Shown here piece by piece: positions 1-5,624 of a stretch of 6,936 bases of DNA. Made by a program: the position numbers and the translations under genes. Below the pieces are notes generated by a model. The model worked only from the letters and a program-made list of their open reading frames with translations, had not been told where the DNA came from and ran no database searches. Source of the DNA: JBECKR01 sp040235415 (lineage in GTDB: Bacteria > Acidobacteriota > Polarisedimenticolia > Polarisedimenticolales > Polarisedimenticolaceae). Where the stretch lies: contig JBECKR010000377.1 in the NCBI GenBank assembly GCA_040235415.1, forward strand, positions 1 to 6,936, given 5' to 3'. Every line of letters starts with the position of its first letter. Position 1 is the first letter of the stretch.

Positions 1-612
1 CTGCGGGAGGCGGCCGCGGAGCTCGCCGCCGGCGAGTGCGACGTCGCTCTGGTCGGGGGCGCGGACTCCTGGATCGACCCGCTGTGCCTCGGCTGGCTCG
101 ATCGCGAGGGCCGGCTGCGCACGGGCAACCGTCCGTCCGGGGTGCTCCCGGGCGAGGGCGCGGGGTTCCTGGTGCTCGAGCGCCACGACGCCGCCGCGGC
201 GCGTGGCGCACGGGCTCACGCGACGATCGCCGCCGCCGCCGGCGGCGACGATCCGACGGCGCCCGAGGATCCGCTGCTCGCGAACGTCCTGACGTCCGTC
301 GTGCGCGAGGCCGCGAAGGGGATCGACGTTCCGGCTCCGCTCGTGGTGTCGGACCTCAACGGCGAGCGCCGGCGGGCGTACGAGTGGATGTTCGTCCTGA
401 CGCGCGCCGCGTTCCGGTACGAGGGCGATCTGCCACACTGGTACCCGGCCTCCTCCACGGGCGACGCCGGCGCGGCGATCGGCGCGGTCGCCGCCGGCTG
501 GGCCGCGCTCGCGCTCGGTTCCGGCGTGGCGCCCCGGACGCAGGCGCTGGTGTGGGGGGCGTCGGACGAGGGCGCGCGCGAGGCGCTCCTCATCGTGGCG
601 AACGGGAGGTAA
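1..612 (+). CDS. Beta-ketoacyl-synthase-like protein, C-terminal part (5' end outside window), probably catalytically degenerate
   Basis: The frame is open from base 1 and ends at TAA 610-612, giving 203 residues of a longer protein. Residues 13-24 (CDVALVGGADSW), a following GRL and a PGEGAGFLVLE block (about residues 50-60) are the conserved core of the thiolase-fold ketosynthase family (FabF/KAS). The rest of the C-terminal half departs from an active enzyme. Where HGTGT should lie there is SDLNGERR (117-124), and where the second catalytic His (K..GH..GAAG) should lie there is YPASSTGDAGAA (148-159). Both histidines therefore appear to be missing. The cysteine region is off the window. 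Such inactive KS-like proteins are, from memory, found beside DUF4150 PAAR-like genes in type VI secretion effector loci, which is the arrangement here. I infer an accessory or adaptor role rather than lipid synthesis. A genuine but unusual ketosynthase cannot be excluded without the N-terminus. Confidence 0.8.
   Translation: MREAAAELAAGECDVALVGGADSWIDPLCLGWLDREGRLRTGNRPSGVLPGEGAGFLVLERHDAAAARGARAHATIAAAAGGDDPTAPEDPLLANVLTSVVREAAKGIDVPAPLVVSDLNGERRRAYEWMFVLTRAAFRYEGDLPHWYPASSTGDAGAAIGAVAAGWAALALGSGVAPRTQALVWGASDEGAREALLIVANGR
604..609 (+). promoter_or_regulatory. Ribosome binding site for the PAAR-like effector gene
   Basis: GGGAGG lies inside the last codons of the upstream gene, immediately before its TAA stop, with a 9-base gap to the GTG at 619. 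It supports the GTG start, which is also where the conserved PAAR-like sequence begins. It also implies translational coupling to the KS-like gene. Confidence 0.75.
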
Positions 613-618
613 CGGGAC

Positions 619-1896
619 GTGCCGTCGAGAACCGTCGTCAACAACCGCACCGTGGTGCACGCGCAGAGCATCGGGATCGCGACGGCGTTTCCCGACGCCT
701 GCAAGACGCCGACTCCCGGCGGCCCGGTGCCGATCCCGTACCCCAACATCGCGATGTCGAAGGACGCGCAGTCGACCGCCAAGAAGGTGAAGTCCGACGG
801 CCAGGGGATCTGCATCCAGGGCTCGAACTTCATGATGAGCCAGGGCGACGAGGCCGGCTCCGCGCTCGGAGTCGCGAGCAACCGCATCAAGGGGAAGGCC
901 GAGTTCCAGAACTTCTCGTTCGACGTCAAGGCCGAGGGGAAGATGATCCCGCGCCTGGCGGACCCGATGACCCAGAACGCGGGAAGCACGCCGAACGCCA
1001 TGACCCCGGCCGAAGGCCAGCCGGGCGTCGCCGGCGCGGGCGCCGGCCCCGGCTCGGGCTCGGCGAGCGGCGCGGGCGGCGAGGGTCCCGAGGACGAGGA
1101 GGGACCGGAGAAGGGCGAGAAGGGCGACCAGGAGGCGTGCGACTCCCTCAAGGGCAAGAAGCAGCCGCCCTCGGGCAAGTCGATGGACGACGTGTTCAAG
1201 GACCACGGCATGCTCCCCGAGGACGGCGCGGCGTTCATGAAGACCTGCGAGAGCACCGGGGTCTCGGCGACCGTGCGCGGGACCAATCCCGAATGCGCGA
1301 AGTTCATCCAGGACGGCTTCCCGACCAAGCCGATGGGCCACGCGGGGGGCTCGCTGAAGCCGGACAACCTCGGTGGGATGCCGTCCGACTGCGCCGGCCT
1401 CGTCGCCAACAAGGGCGAGGGAGGCGCCATCGCGGGGATCGCGACTTCCGACGGCCGCACCCTGACGCCGGACATGGTCAACGCGGCGCACGAGAACACC
1501 GGGGGCGGCGACGCGTTCAAGGGCTGGCTCAAGGACCAGGGCGCGCTGACCGGCGACTACGACATGCACGACATGTTCAACGAGGGTGGCCGCGTGCCCA
1601 ACGGCGGCGAGGGCTGGTTCAACGACGAGATCAACAGCGCCATCGGGAAGACCGACGCCGACACGCGCATGGTGCAGCACGGTCCGCAGTCGAACTTCAA
1701 GGACTACCTCGACAGCACGGGAAAGACGCTGGAGCCGGGGAAGGAGAAGTACCTGCTCCCGGACGTGGCGCAGAAGCCTCCGGAGTCGCTGCTGCACTTC
1801 GACAGCAACGGCAACGTCTACAAGATCGACTCGACGGACGAGCTCAAGGCGCTCTACAAGTGCAAGGGCGCGGAGTACCCGTCGCACTGGCCCTAG
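619..1896 (+). CDS. PAAR-like (DUF4150) effector with C-terminal class II nucleotidyl cyclase-like toxin domain
   Basis: 425 residues from GTG. Residues 1-127 are a DUF4150/Tox-PAAR-like domain: CKTPTPGGPVPIPYPNIAMS at 28-47, the GDEAG..LGVASN stretch at 76-88, then KGKAEF and VKAEGKMIPR. This domain is thought to cap the VgrG spike of a type VI secretion system. Residues 128-175 are a Gly/Ala/Pro then Glu/Lys-rich linker. Residues 185-420 carry, in the right order, the signatures of the EF/CyaA/ExoY adenylyl cyclase toxins: R220 and NP at 223-224; GFPTKPMGH at 233-241 (counterpart of the ATKG...H segment, K237); LTGDYD at 310-315, giving the DxD metal pair D313/D315; and VQHGPQSN at 352-359 (counterpart of the V.HGTEQ.N loop, H354 and N359). 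No signal peptide or membrane segment is seen, as expected for a T6SS cargo. The domain is shorter than the classical toxins, and the second catalytic-loop lysine is not obvious. The PAAR-like half is near certain; the cyclase assignment is motif-based inference. The likely product is cAMP or another cyclic nucleotide. Confidence 0.85.
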   Translation: MPSRTVVNNRTVVHAQSIGIATAFPDACKTPTPGGPVPIPYPNIAMSKDAQSTAKKVKSDGQGICIQGSNFMMSQGDEAGSALGVASNRIKGKAEFQNFSFDVKAEGKMIPRLADPMTQNAGSTPNAMTPAEGQPGVAGAGAGPGSGSASGAGGEGPEDEEGPEKGEKGDQEACDSLKGKKQPPSGKSMDDVFKDHGMLPEDGAAFMKTCESTGVSATVRGTNPECAKFIQDGFPTKPMGHAGGSLKPDNLGGMPSDCAGLVANKGEGGAIAGIATSDGRTLTPDMVNAAHENTGGGDAFKGWLKDQGALTGDYDMHDMFNEGGRVPNGGEGWFNDEINSAIGKTDADTRMVQHGPQSNFKDYLDSTGKTLEPGKEKYLLPDVAQKPPESLLHFDSNGNVYKIDSTDELKALYKCKGAEYPSHWP

Positions 1897-1901
1897 GGAG
1901 G
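1896..1901 (+). promoter_or_regulatory. Ribosome binding site overlapping the effector stop codon
   Basis: GGGAGG shares its first G with the TAG stop at 1894-1896 and lies 9 bases before the ATG at 1911. It fixes the start of the downstream gene and repeats the layout seen at 604-619, so the downstream gene is probably translated together with the effector. Confidence 0.75.
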
Positions 1902-1910
1902 TAGGACGCG

Positions 1911-2708
1911 ATGGACTGGCCCTCGATCCGGGCCCGACTCGTCCCGATGCTGCACGACCTGGCGCTGCGGCGCCGCGGGCCGGCGGCCTCGAAGCTCTCC
2001 AAGGAGGACCGTCGCGACCTCCACGATCGCTTCGAGCGCGTGCTCCGGGAGTACGCCGAGAACCTGCCGTACCGTCCCGTGAGCCGCTGTCCGGTGTGCG
2101 ACGGCGTGCTCGAGATCGCGATCGACGACCTCGGGCTCGACGGTCCGTGGTGGTGGGACGCCTGTCCCCTCGAGTTCCCCCGGCCCCGCGGCTGCGAGCA
2201 CTTCCTCGTGTTCCTCGGGGCGCTCGACCTCCACGGCCGGCGGCCGAGCGAGGTCACGGTGTGGAGCGTGCTCCCGGGGCCGGGCGCGCCGTTCGTGATC
2301 CCGCGCCTGCTCGGCATCGAGGGCGTGCGGGCCGTGGTCAGCACGGTTCCGATCGCGAGCCGCGACACCGGCTACCTCGTCGCGTACTTCGGCGCCGAGC
2401 CGGTGCCCGAGCCCGACCTGCACCAGGAGTGGCGCAAGCAGTCGTGGCTCATCCACGACGCCGAGGGGAACGCGGTCGCGACCGAGGTCGTGAACGATCC
2501 GTGGGACTTCGACCTGCCGCCGCGCATCCGGGACGGCGAGGTGCTGTGGATCGCGCCGCGGGACGGGGCGCTCGCGCTGCACGCCGAGCTGCCGTCGCCC
2601 TACGACGCTCCGACCGGGGCGCGCAAGAAGCAGATGCTGATGCGCGGCGAGGTCAAGCTCGCGGAGCCGCCCCGCGGCGAGCCGTCGGGCTACTACGATC
2701 CGGCCTGA
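1911..2708 (+). CDS. Hypothetical cytosolic protein, candidate immunity protein for the PAAR-like effector
   Basis: 265 residues, starting 14 bases after the effector's stop with a strong ribosome binding site. There is no signal peptide and no hydrophobic helix, so it is predicted to be soluble and cytosolic. The N-terminal 50 residues are charged and helix-prone. A CPVC pair (C60, C63) is followed by GLDGPWWWDACP (75-86) and CEHF (95-98), so C60/C63/C85/C95/H97 could form a metal site. Further blocks that look conserved are PGPGAPFVIPRLLG (122-135), DPWDFDLPP (196-204) and VLWIAPRDGALAL (211-223). I know no characterised family with this pattern. Position directly downstream of, and coupled to, a toxin gene is the classic place for an immunity gene, and a cytosolic location fits a toxin acting on ATP in the cytosol. 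The role is inferred from context only; an accessory protein for the effector is the alternative. Its last 16 bases overlap the 3' end of the convergent gene. Confidence 0.75.
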   Translation: MDWPSIRARLVPMLHDLALRRRGPAASKLSKEDRRDLHDRFERVLREYAENLPYRPVSRCPVCDGVLEIAIDDLGLDGPWWWDACPLEFPRPRGCEHFLVFLGALDLHGRRPSEVTVWSVLPGPGAPFVIPRLLGIEGVRAVVSTVPIASRDTGYLVAYFGAEPVPEPDLHQEWRKQSWLIHDAEGNAVATEVVNDPWDFDLPPRIRDGEVLWIAPRDGALALHAELPSPYDAPTGARKKQMLMRGEVKLAEPPRGEPSGYYDPA

Positions 2709-3307
2709 GCGGCCTCGTCGAGCCGCTTGCGCATCTCGTCGATCGCGCTCTCGTTCGGGATGCCGTACAGGGTCCAGGTGACCGTGCCGGCAGCGTCCAC
2801 CAGCACGACCGCGGGAATGTAGGGGATCTTGTCGAGCGACGCGCCGTCGCGCACCACGGTGTAGACCGGAAAGCCGAGCGCGCCCGGTGGAATGGCGCTC
2901 GCGTCGTTCGCCCCGGCGTCGATCTCGACTCCCAGGACGTCGAGACCGGGGCGGCCGGTGTAGGCCGGCACGAGCGCCCGCCACTTCGGGAGCGTCTCGG
3001 CGCACGCCGGGCACCGTGACGAGAACACCAGGAGCACGGTCGTGCGGGAGGCGGCGAAGTCGACCGCGCGCTCGGCGCCGTCGGCTCCGGCGAGGACCGG
3101 CGGAACGAAGCGGTCCCCCGGCGCGAGCGCGCCCGCCGGGGCGGCCGACCGCCGCAGCTCGGCGACGGTCCGCTTCAGCCGCAGGTTCTGCCAGGCGAGC
3201 AGCGCGACGAGCACCGCGAGCGCGAGGCACGCCAACGTCAAGAACGCCGTGAACCCGTCGCCGAGCCGGCGGGCACCGGGCGGCGCCCCGGATTCCTCGG
3301 GCCCCAC
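2693..3307 (-). CDS. Membrane-anchored thioredoxin/TlpA-like protein with CPAC motif
   Basis: 204 residues from a GTG start preceded on the minus strand by a G-rich tract (3308-3322). A single hydrophobic helix at about 20-40 follows a short N-terminus, with a basic stretch (RLKR, RR) just after it. The C-terminal domain is therefore probably held outside the inner membrane by an uncleaved anchor. The thioredoxin fold spans about 65-195: VLLVFSSRCPACAETLPKW places the redox pair at C99/C102, and IPYIPAVVLVD (161-171) supplies the cis-proline (P165) before the usual strand. CPAC differs from the CxPC of TlpA/ResA and could give a different redox potential. Likely roles are thiol reduction or disulfide exchange in the periplasm; the partner is unknown. 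It lies 15 bases behind the thiolase gene, suggesting one transcript, though a shared pathway is not obvious. The stop lies inside the 3' end of the convergent gene. Confidence 0.85.
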   Translation of the reverse strand: MGPEESGAPPGARRLGDGFTAFLTLACLALAVLVALLAWQNLRLKRTVAELRRSAAPAGALAPGDRFVPPVLAGADGAERAVDFAASRTTVLLVFSSRCPACAETLPKWRALVPAYTGRPGLDVLGVEIDAGANDASAIPPGALGFPVYTVVRDGASLDKIPYIPAVVLVDAAGTVTWTLYGIPNESAIDEMRKRLDEAAQAGS

Positions 3308-3322
3308 GATCCGCCCCCCGCC

Positions 3323-4525
3323 TCAGTCGACCCGCAGCACGATCGCGGCGGCGCTGTCGCCCGCGGCGCAGCCGACGAACAGGCCGTGCCCGCCGCCCGC
3401 CATCGTGAGCTGCTCGATCGTCTCGATGATCAGGCGCGTCCCGGTCGGTCCCTGCGGGTGCCCGAACACCAGCGACGAGCCGAAGTCGTTGAACGCGTCG
3501 ATCGCGATCCCCATCTCCCGGGAGAAGTACACGTCGTTCACGGCGAACGGGTTGTGCGTCTTGACGACCGCGACGTCCCCGATCCCGATGCCGGCCTCGT
3601 CGAGCGCGGCGCGCGCCGCGGGCACGGTCGCCATCGCCATGAACCCCTTCTTGGCCCGTGCCTGGCCGTAGGCCAGGACCCGGACCTCCGGCCCGTCGCC
3701 GCGGCGAAGCTCGCGGGCGCGCTCGCGATCGGTCACGATCATCCCGCAGTTGCCGTCGGCGGGGTGCGTCTGGCTGCCGAACGTGACGGTCCCTTCCGGC
3801 AGCACCGGCCTCAAGCCCGCGAGGCCCTCGCGGGTGGTCGGGAACACGCCCTCGTCGCCGGAGACGGTCGCGAGGACCTTCTTCCCGCGGTCGTCGCGGA
3901 CCTCGAGCGGCAGCGTCATGTAGCGCTTCTGGAACGCCTGGCCGTCGGCGAGCGCCCGGCCGTACTGCTCGTAGCGCGTCAGGGCGGCGTCGTCCTGCTC
4001 CTGGCGCGAGATGCCGCACTCCCGCGCGACGTTCTCGGCGGTCTGGATCATGGAGTTCCGCGCCCAGGGGTCGAGCCCGAAGCCGTCGAGCACCCAGTCT
4101 TCCTTGTCGCCGGTGCCGCCGGGGCCGCTCGGGTTCGGGTAGTAGATGTGCGGCCCGTTGCTGCAACGGTCCGCCGTCACGGTCAGCAGCGTGGACCCGC
4201 CGCCGATCTCGACCTCCGAGGCCGCGCTCGCGAGGACCCGCGCCCCGGTCGCGCAAGCCTGCGCGATCCAGGCCCCGGTGGCGTGCTCCGCGCCGAGCAT
4301 CGCCGCGAGCCACGGCGCGGCGTACAGCGCATGCTGCTGCGGCACGGTCATGCCCAGCAGCACGGCGTCGAGCGACGACGGCGCGATCTCGCGCGACGAC
4401 AGGAACGAGCGGGCGACGTCGCCCGCGAGCCGCAGCGCGTTCCGCGCCTGCAGGCTTCCCTGCCACTTGCAGAACGGCGTGCTCCAGTACCCGCCGTAGG
4501 GGACGTAGGCGTTCTCGAAGCGCAT
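3323..4525 (-). CDS. Thiolase-superfamily protein (acetyl-CoA acetyltransferase-like)
   Basis: 400 residues, normal thiolase length, with an ATG start and a good ribosome binding site. The catalytic residues can be read off: nucleophile C91 in IAQACATGAR; the M..TAEN.A..CGISR..QD.AAL segment (159-181) typical of thiolases; H356 in the GHPQGPTGTR loop; and C386 in GCAAGDS, the C-terminal base. It should catalyse thiolysis or condensation of acyl-CoA through an acyl-cysteine intermediate in the cytosol. The NEAF oxyanion-hole motif of ordinary degradative and biosynthetic thiolases is replaced by HNPF (324-327), resembling the His-containing variants of SCP2-type and related thiolases, so the substrate may not be acetoacetyl-CoA. 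No dehydrogenase, hydratase or CoA ligase lies nearby to name the pathway. It leads a minus-strand pair with the thioredoxin-like gene and is divergent from the Fur-family gene across a 130-bp control region. Confidence 0.9.
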   Translation of the reverse strand: MRFENAYVPYGGYWSTPFCKWQGSLQARNALRLAGDVARSFLSSREIAPSSLDAVLLGMTVPQQHALYAAPWLAAMLGAEHATGAWIAQACATGARVLASAASEVEIGGGSTLLTVTADRCSNGPHIYYPNPSGPGGTGDKEDWVLDGFGLDPWARNSMIQTAENVARECGISRQEQDDAALTRYEQYGRALADGQAFQKRYMTLPLEVRDDRGKKVLATVSGDEGVFPTTREGLAGLRPVLPEGTVTFGSQTHPADGNCGMIVTDRERARELRRGDGPEVRVLAYGQARAKKGFMAMATVPAARAALDEAGIGIGDVAVVKTHNPFAVNDVYFSREMGIAIDAFNDFGSSLVFGHPQGPTGTRLIIETIEQLTMAGGGHGLFVGCAAGDSAAAIVLRVD

Positions 4526-4533
4526 CGTAGAAT

Positions 4534-4540
4534 CTCCTCC
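4534..4540 (-). promoter_or_regulatory. Ribosome binding site of the thiolase gene
   Basis: Reading on the minus strand, GGAGGAG lies 8 bases before the ATG (4525-4523). It settles the thiolase start. Confidence 0.8.
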
Positions 4541-4553
4541 CGTGCGACGCCCA

Positions 4554-4562
4554 AGTCTAGCA
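4554..4562 (-). promoter_or_regulatory. Candidate extended -10 promoter for the thiolase operon
   Basis: On the minus strand TGC-TAGACT (4562 to 4554) matches an extended -10 element (TGn + TAnnnT). No clear -35 is visible; the CGAAACCG repeats occupy that position, so an activator could substitute. The predicted transcript would start near 4547 and have a leader of about 20 bases holding the ribosome binding site. Confidence 0.4.
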
Positions 4563-4571
4563 GTGTGGCTC

Positions 4572-4590
4572 CGGTTTCGCGTCGGTTTCG
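4572..4590. repeat. Short tandem operator-like repeat, CGGTTTCG twice with 11-bp period
   Basis: CGGTTTCG occurs at 4572-4579 and again at 4583-4590, separated by CGT. The period of 11 bp is close to one helical turn, which would put both copies on the same DNA face. The pair lies directly before the -35 of the Fur-family gene and over the -35 position of the divergent thiolase promoter. It may be a regulator binding site; chance in GC-rich DNA is possible. Confidence 0.35.
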
Positions 4591-4591
4591 A

Positions 4592-4620
4592 TTGTGGACG
4601 ACGCGCCCGCGTGCTACACT
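4592..4620 (+). promoter_or_regulatory. Sigma-70-type promoter of the Fur-family gene
   Basis: TTGTGG (4592-4597) and TACACT (4615-4620) are separated by exactly 17 bases, and TGC precedes the -10 to give an extended -10. Transcription would start near 4626-4628, leaving a leader of about 28 bases before the ATG at 4656. This is the best-formed promoter in the window. Confidence 0.65.
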
Positions 4621-4635
4621 TCGTAATGATTCCGA
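4621..4635. promoter_or_regulatory. Fur/PerR-type 7-1-7 operator, probable autoregulation site
   Basis: TCGTAATGATTCCGA is an inverted repeat of two 7-base arms around G4628 with one mismatched pair (T4624 against C4632). Its core TAAT-n-ATT is the central part of both the PerR box (TTATAATnATTATAA) and Fur box consensus. It begins at the base after the -10 element and covers the predicted transcription start, so binding would block initiation. The gene it controls encodes a PerR-like protein, which makes self-repression the simplest reading. Confidence 0.6.
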
Positions 4636-4655
4636 GCTAAGAATGGATATGGACC

Positions 4656-5102
4656 ATGTCCGGCCACAGAATAGACGACACGCGCGGGAAAGACCTTCCG
4701 GAGCTGCTGAGGAGGCTCGGCCTGCGCGCCACCGGGCCGCGCCTCGCGATCTTGGGGGCGCTCCGGCGCGACATGACGCACCCGACGCCGGAGCGCGTGC
4801 TCGACCGCGTGCGGGAGTCCTACCCGTCGCTGTCGCTCTCGACGGTGTACCAGACGCTCGAGACGTTCATCGCGGCCGGGCTGTGCCGCAAGGTCGCGGC
4901 GGCGGACGGCCGCCTGAGGATCGACGGCACCGCCGCGGATCACGACCACGCGATCTGCCGCCGGTGCGGGAGGATCCTCGACGTCCCCGTCCCGCAGGAC
5001 CGGGATCCGCGCCCGGCGCTCCCGCGAGGCACCCGCCTCATCGCGGTTCGAATCGAGTACGACGTCGTGTGCGCGCGCTGCGCCGCCCGGAAGCCGGAGT
5101 GA
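4656..5102 (+). CDS. perR: Fur-family transcriptional regulator, PerR-like peroxide/metal sensor
   Basis: 148 residues, normal for the family. The N-terminal winged helix spans about 14-85, with the recognition helix in SLSTVYQTLETFIAAGL (60-76). The C-terminal part is a dimerisation and metal domain. All five ligands of the PerR regulatory site are present with the same spacing as Bacillus PerR: H42 (THPTPE), D90, H96, H98 (DHDH) and D109 (ILDV), corresponding to H37, D85, H91, H93 and D104. The structural zinc pairs are C101/C104 (CRRC) and C139/C142 (CARC). This pattern predicts a dimeric repressor with Fe or Mn that is inactivated by peroxide through metal-catalysed histidine oxidation; PerR identity is inferred from ligands, not shown. 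The ATG at 4656 has only a weak upstream GGA, suggesting low translation, as suits a regulator. It is likely self-repressed and transcribed with the downstream ferritin-like gene. Confidence 0.88.
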   Translation: MSGHRIDDTRGKDLPELLRRLGLRATGPRLAILGALRRDMTHPTPERVLDRVRESYPSLSLSTVYQTLETFIAAGLCRKVAAADGRLRIDGTAADHDHAICRRCGRILDVPVPQDRDPRPALPRGTRLIAVRIEYDVVCARCAARKPE

Positions 5103-5145
5103 GACGCTCACGAAGCCACGAACATCCCGAAGCACCCGACCCACC

Positions 5146-5152
5146 AAGGAGG
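5146..5152 (+). promoter_or_regulatory. Strong ribosome binding site of the ferritin-like gene
   Basis: AAGGAGG sits 8 bases before the ATG at 5161. It is a near-perfect anti-16S match, contrasting with the weak site of the regulator upstream, so much more ferritin than regulator could be made from one mRNA. The 58-base gap between the genes shows no clear promoter or hairpin. Confidence 0.8.
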
Positions 5153-5160
5153 AACGCACG

Positions 5161-5592
5161 ATGGACCCCAAGACCAAGGAGTTGATCGACGGCCTGAACG
5201 TCGATCTGGCGAACGAATACGCGGCGGTCATCACCTACCGGACCTTCGCGAGCGCCGTGAAGGGACCGAACCGCAAGGAGCTGCGCGAGTTCTTCATGGC
5301 GGAGATCCCCGACGAGCTGAACCACGCGCAGCTCCTCGCGGACAAGATCGTCGCCCTCGGCGGCACGCCCACGACCAAGGCGGCGCCGGTGAAGTTCGTC
5401 GAGGGCGCGAAGGGGATGCTCGAGGCCGCGCTCGCCGACGAGAAGGCGACGCTCGATCGGTACGTCGCCCGGCGCAGGCAGGCCGAGGAGACGGAGCAGT
5501 TCGGCCTCGCCGTGGACCTCGACGGCGTCATCGCCGACGAGTCGAAGCACCGCGACGAGCTGAGCCTCATGCTCGAGCGCTGGGACGACTGA
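5161..5592 (+). CDS. Bacterioferritin-like diiron ferritin, haem ligand absent
   Basis: 143 residues forming a predicted four-helix bundle. Diiron ligands are visible in the ferritin pattern: E19 (NEYAAVITY), E52 and H55 (DELNH), E94 (LADEKATLDRY), and E127 with H130 (DESKH). The positions nearly equal those of E. coli bacterioferritin (E18, E51, H54, E94, E127, H130). The methionine that binds haem in bacterioferritin (M52) aligns with L53, so haem binding is unlikely. The protein is about 15 residues shorter than standard Bfr, ending soon after the fourth helix. It should oxidise Fe(II) with oxygen or peroxide and either store iron in a shell or act as a small ferritin-like oxidase; which one cannot be told from sequence. 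Position directly after a PerR-like gene points to peroxide and iron stress defence, removing Fe(II) that would fuel Fenton chemistry. Confidence 0.85.
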   Translation: MDPKTKELIDGLNVDLANEYAAVITYRTFASAVKGPNRKELREFFMAEIPDELNHAQLLADKIVALGGTPTTKAAPVKFVEGAKGMLEAALADEKATLDRYVARRRQAEETEQFGLAVDLDGVIADESKHRDELSLMLERWDD

Positions 5593-5624
5593 GCCGCTCC
5601 GCCCCGGCCGCTCCCCGATCCCGG

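Noticed and set aside
997..1143. Gly/Pro/Glu-rich stretch as a possible frameshift or collagen-like repeat
   Set aside because: The frame stays open and joins two recognisable domains. It is best explained as a flexible linker between the PAAR-like and toxin domains.
36..1904. Long open frame of 622 codons on the + strand
   Set aside because: It is Arg/Gly-rich low-complexity sequence overlapping the KS-like and PAAR-like genes in another frame, a typical high-GC shadow with no recognisable motif.
1893..4466. 857-codon minus-strand open frame
   Set aside because: It runs across three supported genes out of frame and is an Arg/Ala-rich repetitive translation. The thiolase and thioredoxin frames explain this DNA.
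4626..4640. Mini-ORF ATG-ATT-CCG-AGC-TAA in the leader of the regulator gene
   Set aside because: Its ATG falls at the predicted transcription start inside the operator palindrome and has no ribosome binding site; it is probably coincidental.
3386..5185. 599-codon plus-strand open frame antisense to the thiolase
   Set aside because: It has shadow composition, and it crosses a promoter region and the PerR-like gene in the wrong frame.
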